Shown here piece by piece: positions 1-9,025 of a stretch of DNA of 64,000 nucleotides (the stretch's first letter is position 1; each line of letters opens with the position of its first letter). Position numbers and translations under genes: made by a program. Origin of the DNA: JAHEKO01 sp965212505 (lineage in GTDB: Bacteria > Acidobacteriota > Thermoanaerobaculia > Multivoradales > JAHEKO01); assembly GCA_965212505.1 (NCBI GenBank), contig OZ243123.1, forward strand, positions 1,612,001 through 1,676,000. The letters are read 5' to 3'. The notes beneath the pieces are model-generated. The model saw only the letters and a program-made list of their open reading frames with translations, did not search any database and was not told the origin of the DNA.

Positions 1-2980
1 CAAGCCGAACACCCACGTCGTCGCGACCGAAGGAGGTGCGGGCGAGGGTGTACTGACGTGCGACGTCGGTTCCGGTCGAGAAGATCCTGTCGACGCGACG
101 TGTATTGCCGGCTCGATCTCGGACCTGCGCGGTCAACCGTGCGCGCTCGAGTGGTGGCAGCGGCTCGGCGAGGACGATCTCGCGCACACCCGGTGCGATT
201 TCACGTGTCAGGTCGACAAGCTCGCTTCCGGCGGGGCGCCCTGCGACTCGGAAGTCAGCCGTCAGGGAGAGCGTCTTGCGGTCGATGCCGGAGTAGGCGT
301 CGCTCGTGCCGATGCGCAGGCGGTCGATCGGCACGCTGTTGCGCCCCGGTCGAGGGACCGAGACGGTCAGGGTGGGTCTCTGGTCGTCGAGGAACCAGCC
401 ACGACCGCTGTTCAGGTCGATCGGCGCGCCGAGGTCGATCCAGCGAGCGAACGTACGCTTCTCTTCCTCGGTCAAGGCCTGAGGCGAGCCCGGCGGAGGA
501 CAGGGTACGCCGTCGTAGTCCAGGTCGGCGTCATTGGGATCGGTCCCCGGAGGCAGGCTCGAAGCGACCCCGGGGATCGACTCACTCGGGTGATCCGCGT
601 TTGTCCAGCCGTCGAGCCGACGCCCGAACAGCTTCCAGATCAGCAGACTGCGACGACTCTGGAACTTGCGCACGTAGCGCGAAGCGTTCGGTGACCTCCA
701 CTTGCCGCCTCGGATGACCGGTGGGCGACCCCATCGAGCGTGGGTGTCGTCGGCCAGCCGCGCGTAGTCGCCGGGTAGGCCGTCGTAGAGGGAGTGGTCG
801 TCGAAGACCAGCTCCGCGGGGGGGCTTGCCACGCGTGCCGTGTGGCACGAGACGCACGATCGCTCGAGAATCGGCCGAATGTCGCGCAGGAACTCGACGT
901 TCACCACCGGTTTCGGTTCGAGAGCCAGTGACGGCCGGTCGCCGCTGTTCGAGACGAGCGGCGTCACGCGTGAGAGGTCGTAGGGCTCGTAGTCGGGTTC
1001 CGATGCGGCGGTCCCTTCGAAGGCCAGAGGCTCCTCACTGTGCGAATGGCAGCCGCCGCAGTCGACCCTCATCTCGCCGGGCCGCACCTGATGCCAGGTC
1101 TGCGACACGTTGAGCACGAGGCCGTTTCGGTCGAGCGTCTGGAAGGTGAAGGGGGTGTCTGCGGGGAGCTTGGCCAGGAAAGACGTGTCGGGGTTGCCCT
1201 CGGCGTCGAGACGCTCACCGCCCCGATCGTCCGGCTTGCGCAGGGGGATCTCGCCGAGGATGCGCAGGCGCTCGCCGGCGTGGCTGTGGAACTGGCGGCC
1301 CTGATCGGGTCCGTAGCTCCGATGGCTGTTGGGCTCCATGGCCACTACCCGCACCGCCCAGATGTCGGAGTTTGCGTAGCGGCCGGCGTCGGCTCCCTGT
1401 ACGTGCCAGTTGCTGTTCTGCCCGTTGGCGGAGGTGTTGAAGGGTTCGAGACCGTCGAACGCCTTGGACTTGTCGACACCCGGGAAGCTGCCGCGTTTGT
1501 AGAAGCTCGACGTTCCGACCAGGCCGTACGGCGTGCCCGGCGGCAGCTCCACGTGGAGGTCGCCGGCGTTGGGCAGCCAAGCGATCTCCTCGGGCTCGTC
1601 GACGCCGTGTACCGCTCGATACGGGACGACGGCTCGTGGCCACGCCTCGTGGAAGAGCGGGTCGTTCTTGATCTCGATCAGCCGGTCGAGGCTCGTGATC
1701 GGAGTTCCGTCGGGCACGAGATAGATGCCGCTGTCGTAAGCGCTGCCGGAGCTCCGTCCGCGATGGTTGGCCGCTCCGGTGCTGTAGGCGACCAGGAGGT
1801 CGTTGCCGGGCGCCGCCGACGGATGAGTGTACTTACCGGCCGATCGTCCGCCGATGTTTGGAGCCGGCGCGTCGTCCGAATGGGTGAGCGGGGTGATCGA
1901 GTAGAGCCCGCGAGGTGTGAACGGCATCCGAAACGGAGCCGAGAAGCCCTTGGTCTTGGTGCGCGCGATGGGTGGGTTCTCGTCGAGGTCGGCGCCGTGG
2001 AAGCCGATGCGCCCGGGAGTCGGTAGCGGGAACCGGTAGAGGGCTCCAAATCCGTTGTTGTTCAGGTTGTAGTAGTCCTCGAACACCACGTCGCCGTTCG
2101 AGAGCTGGGTCATGAAGTGGAACGCCTGGGCCTCTCGAAAGGCGCTCACGAGAGGGCCCCAATCGCGCCCATCGGGCGAGATGTACCAGAGCCCCCAGTT
2201 GCGGCGGTCGCGCAGACCTTGGCTCTCGTGACTCGAGTACATGAGCCGCCCGTCGCGCAGCACCGTCGGATGGAGCGAGCTGGAGAGGCCCATCGGAGCG
2301 ATCGGTGTTACGTTCGAACCGTCCTCGTCCATGACGAAGAGCTGCATCGTCGGACTGGTGTATCCCTTCGGCGGCTCGAAGCCGTTGCGATTGCTGGTGA
2401 AGGCGATCTTGCCGCCCGGGAGAGGGCACGGGCCCATGTTGAGGATGCCGTAGCCGAGCCGGTTGTAGCTGCTGGGTGCGTCGACGGGGTTGTCGTTGCG
2501 CCAGCGCCCGGCGCCGGTATTGGGCGTGAACTCTCCGAAGGTCAGCTGTTCCACCCGCCGGGTCGGCAGATGGATGCGAAAGATGTCCGCCCCGTCGAGC
2601 GGCAGATGCTGGCGTTGAGAGTTCAGACGCTCGGGCCGCAGATCGTAGAGATAGCTGAAGTAGACCCACTCGCCATCGAAAGAGACAAACGGGTCGGTGA
2701 CCGAGCCGTTGCCGCCCTCGATCAACACCTCTTCGCCGCCGTCGGGCCGCAGCAGCACCAGGTCCGCACCCGCGTCCATGCGGGCTGGATGAAAGACCTC
2801 GGTGAAGATGCTCTTGCCGGTGACGTTGCGCGGTTGGCGCACGTAGACGATGTCGAAGTCGACAGCGGCGGCGGCGAGGCTGGGGAGAAGGAAAATTGAA
2901 AGGAGCCCGCAGAGGCTAGAACCGAACGAAGCGGTTAGGGATCGGAGTTTGGTTCGTGAATGCGACGCTCGGACGAACAC
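1..2980 (-). CDS. HzsA-related beta-propeller c-type cytochrome (C-terminus beyond window)
   Basis: The frame stays open for about 993 codons and runs off the left edge, so the C-terminus is missing. A GTG at 2980 directly follows an in-frame TGA and opens a signal peptide with a hydrophobic stretch (LCGLLSIFLLPSLAAAA). TolB/PD40-like propeller repeats follow (DGEWVYFSYLYDL, LMYSSHES). Two haem motifs come late: CGGCH at about residues 641-645 and CVSCH at about 709-713. This matches proteins annotated as HzsA-related (hydrazine synthase alpha-like), which are widespread outside anammox bacteria and mostly of unknown function. No HzsB or HzsC partner lies here, so hydrazine synthesis is not implied. 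A periplasmic redox or binding role is inferred. Confidence 0.8.
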   Translation of the reverse strand, partial: MFVRASHSRTKLRSLTASFGSSLCGLLSIFLLPSLAAAAVDFDIVYVRQPRNVTGKSIFTEVFHPARMDAGADLVLLRPDGGEEVLIEGGNGSVTDPFVSFDGEWVYFSYLYDLRPERLNSQRQHLPLDGADIFRIHLPTRRVEQLTFGEFTPNTGAGRWRNDNPVDAPSSYNRLGYGILNMGPCPLPGGKIAFTSNRNGFEPPKGYTSPTMQLFVMDEDGSNVTPIAPMGLSSSLHPTVLRDGRLMYSSHESQGLRDRRNWGLWYISPDGRDWGPLVSAFREAQAFHFMTQLSNGDVVFEDYYNLNNNGFGALYRFPLPTPGRIGFHGADLDENPPIARTKTKGFSAPFRMPFTPRGLYSITPLTHSDDAPAPNIGGRSAGKYTHPSAAPGNDLLVAYSTGAANHRGRSSGSAYDSGIYLVPDGTPITSLDRLIEIKNDPLFHEAWPRAVVPYRAVHGVDEPEEIAWLPNAGDLHVELPPGTPYGLVGTSSFYKRGSFPGVDKSKAFDGLEPFNTSANGQNSNWHVQGADAGRYANSDIWAVRVVAMEPNSHRSYGPDQGRQFHSHAGERLRILGEIPLRKPDDRGGERLDAEGNPDTSFLAKLPADTPFTFQTLDRNGLVLNVSQTWHQVRPGEMRVDCGGCHSHSEEPLAFEGTAASEPDYEPYDLSRVTPLVSNSGDRPSLALEPKPVVNVEFLRDIRPILERSCVSCHTARVASPPAELVFDDHSLYDGLPGDYARLADDTHARWGRPPVIRGGKWRSPNASRYVRKFQSRRSLLIWKLFGRRLDGWTNADHPSESIPGVASSLPPGTDPNDADLDYDGVPCPPPGSPQALTEEEKRTFARWIDLGAPIDLNSGRGWFLDDQRPTLTVSVPRPGRNSVPIDRLRIGTSDAYSGIDRKTLSLTADFRVAGRPAGSELVDLTREIAPGVREIVLAEPLPPLERARLTAQVRDRAGNTRRVDRIFSTGTDVARQYTLARTSFGRDDVGVRL

Positions 2981-3041
2981 TCAGCGGGCCCCCTTCGAAT
3001 GCGATCCCGACCGAGGTCGGAAGCGACTCGAGGAGCGTATG

Positions 3042-3077
3042 GAGCATTGGGAATATGCTCAGTGGAGGACCCCACTG
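3042..3077. promoter_or_regulatory. Two adjacent small inverted repeats upstream of the HzsA-related gene
   Basis: GAGCAT-N7-ATGCTC (3042-3060) is followed at once by CAGTGG-N6-CCACTG (3060-3077). They lie 62-97 nt upstream of the GTG at 2980, in the 387-nt divergent gap 2981-3367. They could be an operator pair or leader hairpins. Nothing else convincing is visible in that gap. Confidence 0.3.
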
Positions 3078-3367
3078 GAAAAATATGGATTGGGTCACTG
3101 ACAGGCCGCCAAAATTGTGGCGCCCGTCGAGGCTGGGTTCAGAGACCCTGCCAGCCGCGCAGGATCTCCATGTAGTTGGCGCGCTCGAAGCCACTCGGAT
3201 CCGGCTGCGGGGAGCCAGCGGGTACCGGACATGTTGCCACCCACTTGGCAAGTGCCGCCTCGGGAAGCGCCACCTGTTCGGGTAGCCGCGATGCCCGCCC
3301 GCGGTGCGGGGACGAACTGTGCAATCGACCGTGGTCACAGCGCCGCCTTTTCTCGTAAGATCGAACG

Positions 3368-3907
3368 GTGAGCCGACCTGGACGGAGTTCCGCGACCGCC
3401 CGCTGGGGCAGCCGACGCAGCCTTCTGCGCGTGGCTCCCGTTGCAGCCGTTGTCGCTTTGGCGCTCTTCCACCTACGGCTCTTCTGGCAGCGGCTCTCCG
3501 ACCTGAGCGTCCTCGAGCCGCAGATCGCCTTCAAGTGGTTGGCGAGCGCCGCCCTGGTCGTTGCGCTGTGGCGCATGCGCAGGGCTGGCCGGCGGCTGCT
3601 CTCGGGTCGACGTGCCGGCGTCATCTGGCTGTTGGCCTTGCTGCTGCACGTTCAGCTTCCGATGGCGCTCCCCGCAGAGTCGTTGACGGGCGACCTCGAA
3701 CGGGTCGGTTGGCTGCTGGTCCTGCCGGTCGGCCTCTCCGCGAGCGCCGTCGTCACCCAGATGATCGGTCTGGCGCTGACGGCTCTGCTGCTGAGCCGGG
3801 TCGTTCGGCCCTCCAGGCACCGAACGGCGACCACGACGCGCTTGAGAGCCCCCCTAGCTGGGGTCCTGCCGTCACTGTCTTGTCGGCCGCCGCCGCTCGC
3901 TCTCTGA
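3368..3907 (+). CDS. Small multi-pass membrane protein, unknown function
   Basis: This encodes 179 residues from a GTG start. About four hydrophobic segments are visible (VAPVAAVVALALFHL, WLASAALVVALW, VIWLLALLLHV, MIGLALTALLLSRV), separated by Arg-rich loops. The last 35 residues are low-complexity and Arg/Pro-rich, which could reflect a frameshift near the end. No clear Shine-Dalgarno precedes the start. I do not recognise a family. It lies just upstream of, and in the same direction as, the membrane segment/TonB receptor frame, so it may belong to that unit. Other frames here are less hydrophobic and look like shadows. Confidence 0.5.
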   Translation: MSRPGRSSATARWGSRRSLLRVAPVAAVVALALFHLRLFWQRLSDLSVLEPQIAFKWLASAALVVALWRMRRAGRRLLSGRRAGVIWLLALLLHVQLPMALPAESLTGDLERVGWLLVLPVGLSASAVVTQMIGLALTALLLSRVVRPSRHRTATTTRLRAPLAGVLPSLSCRPPPLAL

Positions 3908-4022
3908 TCGACGCACGTTCCTCGATCGTGAGGCGCCGTGGGCGCCTGGCCGCGTGACCTGAAGTCACGCGGGACCTCGTTCGTCGCTGGCGTCCTCGGG
4001 CGCCGGCATCAGGGAGTTCGAT

Positions 4023-7000
4023 TTGCCAACTTCACAGCTACACGAGGCGGTGCTGCATCTGCCGGTCTTGACGACAATCCTGTCGGTCTTCTTCTGCTAC
4101 CAGTTGTTTCGGAGGTACCGGCAGAAGGGGGGAGGTCTCCATCTCCTTTGGTGGGGAATCGGAATGGCCACCTATGGCCTCGGGACCCTCACCGAATCGC
4201 TGACGACCCTGCTCGGCTGGCAGCCGCTCATCTTCCGCACCTGGTACGTCGCCGGCGCGTTCCTCGGGGGGTACCCTCTCGCGCAGGGCTCGATCTATCT
4301 CTTGATGAGTCGACGCTTTGCTCACATCTCCGCGATCGTAGTCAGCTCGATCATCGCGGCCGGTGCCGTCTTCGTCTTCCTCACGCCGCTCGACCTCTCG
4401 CTGGTCGAGGCGCATCGCCTCCACGGATCGGTGATCGAGTGGCAGTGGATCCGGGGGATGACCCCGTTCATCAATCTCTACTCCGTGGTCTTTCTGGTCG
4501 GAGGTGCGGCCGTGTCGGCCGCCCGTTTCCGGAGGGCCTCGCAGCTTCGTCACCGCTATGTGGGCAATGTCTTCATCGCTGTCGGCGCCTTGCTCCCTGG
4601 TTTTGGTGGTGCCGCTACCCGAGCCGGCTACGTCGAGGCTCTCTATGTCACCGAGTTGGTCGGCCTCGTTCTGATCTACATCGGCTATCGGTTCAACATT
4701 GCAAGTAAACCCGTCGAGTCGCACGCGTCCGCGTCGCGGTCGCCGGCTCCAAAGGAAACAGACATGACTCGAAATCTGATCTCACTCACCCTCCTCTGCG
4801 CACTGCTCCCCTTCTCCGTGTCGACTCCGCTCGCCGCGCAGGCCGAGGAGGCTGAGACCTCCACCGACGCAGAGCGAGAAGACGAAGGGGCTGAAGAACT
4901 CTCCTTCTTTGCCGTCACCACCGTCACCGCCACCGGCCAGGAGGCCGACCCCTTTGATCTCTCCACCCCGGTGACGGTCATCCCCGCCGAGGAGATTGAA
5001 CGAAAGCATGCGAACAACGCCGCCGACCTGCTGCGTGAGCAGCCGGGCGTCGACGTCAATGGCGTTGGCCCCAACCAGAGTCGGCCCGTCATTCGTGGCG
5101 CCCGCGGTCTTCGAGTTCTCTTCCTCGAGAACGGCTTGCGGATGAACAACCCACGGCGACAGACCGACTTCGGCGAAATCTCCGGACTGGTCGACCTCGA
5201 CGCGGTCGACGCGGTCGAGGTTGTCCGCGGCCCCGCCTCGGTGCTCTATGGCACCGACGCGATCGGCGGTGTCCTCAACCTGGTCACGCGGACCGCCGCT
5301 GTCTCCGACGGCCTGGCCGGCTCTGCCGGGCTGCGCTACGGGACCGCCGGCGAGCAGCTGCGCGGCCAGGCTTCGGTCGAGAAGCGAGCCGAAAACTGGG
5401 CGTTCCATCTCGGTGGCTCGGTGACCGATACCTCCAACTACGACTCCGCCTCCGGCAGCTTCGGCGCCGTTCGGCTCGACGACGAGCTGGAGGTGCTCGA
5501 CAGCGGCGCCGAAGAGAACGCGCTCTATGGTCGCTTCGAGTGGAACCCGAGCGATCGCAGCACCTACTTCGCCCGATTCAATCGCTACCGGGCCGACGAC
5601 GCCGGCTTTGGTCTGGTCGACCCCGAGGCCATCGGTGACCCGTCCGGAGCCCTGGTTCGCATCCTCTATCCGTTCCAGGACTTCGACCGATACACGCTCG
5701 GCTACCAGGGCACTGCGCTCGACTGGGGCGTCGCGGATTCGGCCGACATCCAGCTCTATCATCAGAGCAACGAGCGCGAGCTAGTCAACGACATCGATAT
5801 CAACATCGGCCCCATCTTTCCGGGTGCGCCCGATTCGGTGGTCGAAGCCGACACGCTCAACTTCACCGACATCGACACCCTCGGACTCCGGGCCGAGATG
5901 CGCAAGGTGCTCGGCGACGAGAACCTCCTGACCTGGGGCGTCGAGGCGTACGAGGACGATTCCTTCAATACCGACTCCTCGGTCACTACGACGCGCCTGC
6001 GGTTCCCCGGACCGCCGTTCGAAGTGCCGGTCGTCACCACCGACAGCATCGCCAACGCACCGAACGCGACCAACCAGAGCTGGAGCGTTTTCGCCCAGGA
6101 CGAGGTGCGTCTGAGCGACCGCATGAGCGTCACGGTGGGACTTCGCTACCAGGAGATCAAGACCAACGCGGAGCCGACGCCGGGCATCGACACCAGCGGA
6201 CTCGATTTCGACGACAGCAACTTGGTCGGCGCCGTGAACGTGGTCTACAGCGTGACCGACAATCTGAACGTGGTCGGCTCTTTCGGCACCGCGTTCCGGT
6301 CGCCGAATCTCGTCGAGCGCCTCTTCAACGGGCCGACGCCCGAGGGGATCGGCTTCCAGCTCCTCAACGCAGACCTCGCTTCGGAGGAGAGCGAGAACAT
6401 CGACATCGGTCTCAAGTACCGCCGACAGAATGCGGTGTTCGAGCTCATCTACTTCCGCAACGACATCTCAGACGGCATCGTGCAGTACTTCCTGTCGCCG
6501 GCCGAGGTGGCGCAGCTGCCGCAGGAGCTTCAGGAGCGCATCGCGATCTCGGGCGTGTCGTTTGTGGTGCAGCAGCGCAACGCCAACAACCTCCGGTTCG
6601 AGGGCGTCGAAGCGATCTTCGGCTACCGCACGCGAAGCGGACTCTCGTTGGGCGGCAACCTGACGCATCTGGATGCCGAATCGGACGACAGCTTGAACCC
6701 TCCGACGGGCGACACCTACGAAGACAAGTACGTCGTGTGGGCTCGGTACGAACCTCGCCAGGGGCGCTATTGGGCCGAGTACCGCGTGCGCCACAACGGT
6801 TCCGGATCGCTCAACCTGCAGCCCAACGAGCCGGCGCCGGTCATCGGCCGCGAGCTGCCGTCGTTCACCCTACACTCGTTGAGCGGCGGCGTCGCCCTGT
6901 TCGAGGGGCAGTCGGCCTCGCACCACATCGGAGTGACGCTCGAGAACCTCACCGACGAGCTCTACAGTGAGTTCTCGAACGCGAGCTTCTTCCGACCACA

Positions 7001-7043
7001 GCCGGGTCGCACCGCGCTCGTCAGCTACCGCGTCCGGATGTAG
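4023..7043 (+). CDS. Multi-pass membrane segment in frame with a TonB-dependent receptor
   Basis: One frame of 1006 codons has no internal stop. Residues 1 to about 235 form six or seven hydrophobic segments (IYLLMSRRF, LVGLVLIYIGYRFN) of unknown family. Its TTG start at 4023 follows AGGGAG. From Met248 (ATG at 4764) comes a normal signal peptide (LISLTLLCALLPFSVSTPLAAQA), then a plug domain (VTVIPAEEIERK, PVIRGARGLRVLFLENG, VVRGPASVLYGTDAIGG) and a long barrel ending in an aromatic-rich strand. The receptor resembles haem/cobalamin-type TonB receptors; its ligand is unknown. A cleavable signal peptide in mid-protein argues that the receptor is translated from its own start. The gene ends 3 nt before the oppositely oriented protease gene. 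Confidence 0.85.
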   Translation: MPTSQLHEAVLHLPVLTTILSVFFCYQLFRRYRQKGGGLHLLWWGIGMATYGLGTLTESLTTLLGWQPLIFRTWYVAGAFLGGYPLAQGSIYLLMSRRFAHISAIVVSSIIAAGAVFVFLTPLDLSLVEAHRLHGSVIEWQWIRGMTPFINLYSVVFLVGGAAVSAARFRRASQLRHRYVGNVFIAVGALLPGFGGAATRAGYVEALYVTELVGLVLIYIGYRFNIASKPVESHASASRSPAPKETDMTRNLISLTLLCALLPFSVSTPLAAQAEEAETSTDAEREDEGAEELSFFAVTTVTATGQEADPFDLSTPVTVIPAEEIERKHANNAADLLREQPGVDVNGVGPNQSRPVIRGARGLRVLFLENGLRMNNPRRQTDFGEISGLVDLDAVDAVEVVRGPASVLYGTDAIGGVLNLVTRTAAVSDGLAGSAGLRYGTAGEQLRGQASVEKRAENWAFHLGGSVTDTSNYDSASGSFGAVRLDDELEVLDSGAEENALYGRFEWNPSDRSTYFARFNRYRADDAGFGLVDPEAIGDPSGALVRILYPFQDFDRYTLGYQGTALDWGVADSADIQLYHQSNERELVNDIDINIGPIFPGAPDSVVEADTLNFTDIDTLGLRAEMRKVLGDENLLTWGVEAYEDDSFNTDSSVTTTRLRFPGPPFEVPVVTTDSIANAPNATNQSWSVFAQDEVRLSDRMSVTVGLRYQEIKTNAEPTPGIDTSGLDFDDSNLVGAVNVVYSVTDNLNVVGSFGTAFRSPNLVERLFNGPTPEGIGFQLLNADLASEESENIDIGLKYRRQNAVFELIYFRNDISDGIVQYFLSPAEVAQLPQELQERIAISGVSFVVQQRNANNLRFEGVEAIFGYRTRSGLSLGGNLTHLDAESDDSLNPPTGDTYEDKYVVWARYEPRQGRYWAEYRVRHNGSGSLNLQPNEPAPVIGRELPSFTLHSLSGGVALFEGQSASHHIGVTLENLTDELYSEFSNASFFRPQPGRTALVSYRVRM
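4752..4766 (+). promoter_or_regulatory. Internal ribosome binding site and ATG of the TonB receptor
   Basis: AAGGAA lies 7-8 nt before the ATG at 4764, and the following codons encode a signal peptide. This supports separate initiation of the receptor inside the longer open frame that begins at 4023. The mature receptor would then be the product of 4764-7043 (759 residues before cleavage). Confidence 0.65.
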
Positions 7044-7046
7044 CGA

Positions 7047-8357
7047 TCAGGAGGTTGGCACGGGCTGCGCCGCTTTCAACGGTACCGGGCAGTCCGTGCC
7101 ACCGACGAGCTCGGCGAGCGCCTCGCACGCGTTGACCCCTTCGAGGCCGCTCGCCGCCCGGCCGGCCGAAGCGCCGAGCAGCCGTCGAACCGCGTCGGGG
7201 GTGAGCCGGGGCTGCTGCTCGAGAAGGAGCGCGGCCACGCCGGAGACGTGCGCGGCGGCCAAGGAGCTGCCCGACATGAAGTCGTAGGAGCCGTGCGGTC
7301 GGATGGTGAGGACGTCCTCGCCAGGGGCTGCGAGCGAGGTCGAAGCGGTGAGAGTCGACTCGCCGGACTCACCGGTCGCCCGGACACCGATCACCCGGTC
7401 GAGGGACGCCGGGAACCCTGTGCCGTCGACGGCGAGGGCGCTGACGACGACCACCCCTCGGTCGATCGCCCGCGATATGAGCTGAGCGAGGAGCGGGTCG
7501 CGCGGGCCGGTCAGGCTGAGATTCAAGATGTCGGCGCGTTTGCCAACCGCGAAGCTGATCGCCTTGGCCAGGGTGAACGTGGAGCAGACCGCGCCGGTTT
7601 CACCACCGTCACGCTCCCAGCAGGCCTTGAGCGCCAGGAGGCGGACCGACGGCGCGACGCCGACGATGCCGATCCCGTTGCCGGCGCGCGACGCGATCAC
7701 GCCGGCGACCGCGGTGCCGTGCAGATCGCCCGTGAATCCGAGTGCGTCCTGGTCGACGAAGTTCTCGGCGGCGAGAATGCTGCCGGCGAGCTCGGGGTGA
7801 TCCACATCCACTCCCGTGTCGACGACCGCGACCCTCACACCGTCTCCTACGCTCCATTGATGAGCCGCGGCAATCTGCATCTCGTGCAGGCCGTGCTGGA
7901 GAGGAAAATGGGGATCGTCATAGCTCGCGCGCCCGAGCACTTCGAAGAGTCGCATCGCCTGTGCGCTGGCGACACGCCGGTCGCTGGTCAGCCTTGCGAG
8001 TAGCTCCTCGAGAGGTACCGCGTCGGGAACCTGATAGACGACGCAGTGGACGTCGAGCAGCTCGATCGGCCAGCCGTCGACATGTTCCAGGCCGTACTCC
8101 CGAGCGAGCTTCCTCGCCAGCCGCGAGGAGCGCGGAGATGTTTCGTAGCTCTGTCGTCCGGAGCTGTACCCGCGAGGCGTCGACCCAGCACCGGGGAGCC
8201 GTCGGCTCGGGCGTTGGTCGAAGGTGACCAAGATCTGCCGGCTGGACACCGTCTCCGAGGCAACCGGCGTCGCAGAGCTCTCGATGCCGCCAAGCGCCGG
8301 ATCCGTCCACAGGAGAGTCAACGCGACGAGCGTCTGGCATCCTGTGCGCCACCTCAC
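7047..8357 (-). CDS. Subtilisin-like serine protease (peptidase S8), exported
   Basis: This encodes 436 residues. The GTG start at 8357 overlaps the anti-sigma stop as GTGA, so the two are translationally coupled. A signal-like hydrophobic stretch (TLVALTLLW) is followed by an I9-like propeptide (about residues 40-140: QILVTFDQ..., VVYQVPDAVPLEELLARL). The catalytic triad is visible: Asp180 (VAVVDTGVD), His213 (LHGTAVAGV) and Ser365 (SGSSLAAAH). It is the last gene of a sigma / anti-sigma / protease operon, so it may cut the anti-sigma factor or be the main output of the regulon; both are inferences. It faces the TonB receptor tail-to-tail. Confidence 0.88.
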   Translation of the reverse strand: MRWRTGCQTLVALTLLWTDPALGGIESSATPVASETVSSRQILVTFDQRPSRRLPGAGSTPRGYSSGRQSYETSPRSSRLARKLAREYGLEHVDGWPIELLDVHCVVYQVPDAVPLEELLARLTSDRRVASAQAMRLFEVLGRASYDDPHFPLQHGLHEMQIAAAHQWSVGDGVRVAVVDTGVDVDHPELAGSILAAENFVDQDALGFTGDLHGTAVAGVIASRAGNGIGIVGVAPSVRLLALKACWERDGGETGAVCSTFTLAKAISFAVGKRADILNLSLTGPRDPLLAQLISRAIDRGVVVVSALAVDGTGFPASLDRVIGVRATGESGESTLTASTSLAAPGEDVLTIRPHGSYDFMSGSSLAAAHVSGVAALLLEQQPRLTPDAVRRLLGASAGRAASGLEGVNACEALAELVGGTDCPVPLKAAQPVPTS

Positions 8358-9025
8358 GGTTTGACCTCCGCCTTGCCGCGAAGAGGCTCTGGAGCGCCGG
8401 GGATAGGTTCCGCAAAGCTCACCCTCGGGTCTTGGCGGAGCTCCTCCACGATCTCGTCGAGCCGGTCGCTCGCGGTGTGCGCCGTCAGGACGCCGTAGGC
8501 CGAGGGGCCGCCCACCAGCTCGAGATCGAGCCGGTGGAGAAGCTCCTGAAGCTCTCCGACGCTCGTGGACTCGTCGAAGACGAGCCGAATGACACTCTGC
8601 TCGGACACCGGAGGCTCGTTCGGCGCCGAGAGGGTCCGGAAGTTGGGCGCCGAGAGTCCGAGCCAGAGCCAGGCGACCAAGAAGAGGGTCGCACACGCGG
8701 CGGTCGGCAGCACCCACTCTCCGGACAGTTTCGTTCGGACGACTCGGGCGATATCGCCCCAGCCGAGCTCGGCCTCGAGAGCGTCGATTCGCTGGGCCAG
8801 AGACGAGAACGAGCGCTCGGGGTTGAGGAAGAGGGATTCCTCCGCCTCCATTCCGTCGGCGAGCCCTTTGAGGAAGGTGAGCTCGCGGGCGCACTCCGCG
8901 CACACCGCGGCGTGGGCGTTGATACGAGCCCGCTGCTCGTCGTCGAGTGTCGAGTTGGCGTACCAGGGGAGGAGTTCGGCGAGTTCGGCGTGCTCGTCGC
9001 CGACACGTGTCTGTGCAGAGCTCAT
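8354..9025 (-). CDS. Membrane anti-sigma factor with zinc finger and I9-like outer domain
   Basis: This encodes 223 residues. The cytoplasmic part carries an HC2-type zinc-finger motif, HAAVCAEC (His-x3-Cys-x2-Cys), typical of zinc anti-sigma domains. One transmembrane helix follows (ATLFLVAWLWLGL, around residue 115). The outer C-terminal part (IRLVFDESTSVGELQELLHR ... VEELRQDPRVSFAEPIPG) resembles the I9/fervidolysin propeptide fold that inhibits S8 proteases. Its start overlaps the sigma stop (ATGA) and its stop overlaps the S8 gene start (GTGA). A link between the outer domain and the adjacent S8 protease is an attractive inference. Confidence 0.85.
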   Translation of the reverse strand: MSSAQTRVGDEHAELAELLPWYANSTLDDEQRARINAHAAVCAECARELTFLKGLADGMEAEESLFLNPERSFSSLAQRIDALEAELGWGDIARVVRTKLSGEWVLPTAACATLFLVAWLWLGLSAPNFRTLSAPNEPPVSEQSVIRLVFDESTSVGELQELLHRLDLELVGGPSAYGVLTAHTASDRLDEIVEELRQDPRVSFAEPIPGAPEPLRGKAEVKP

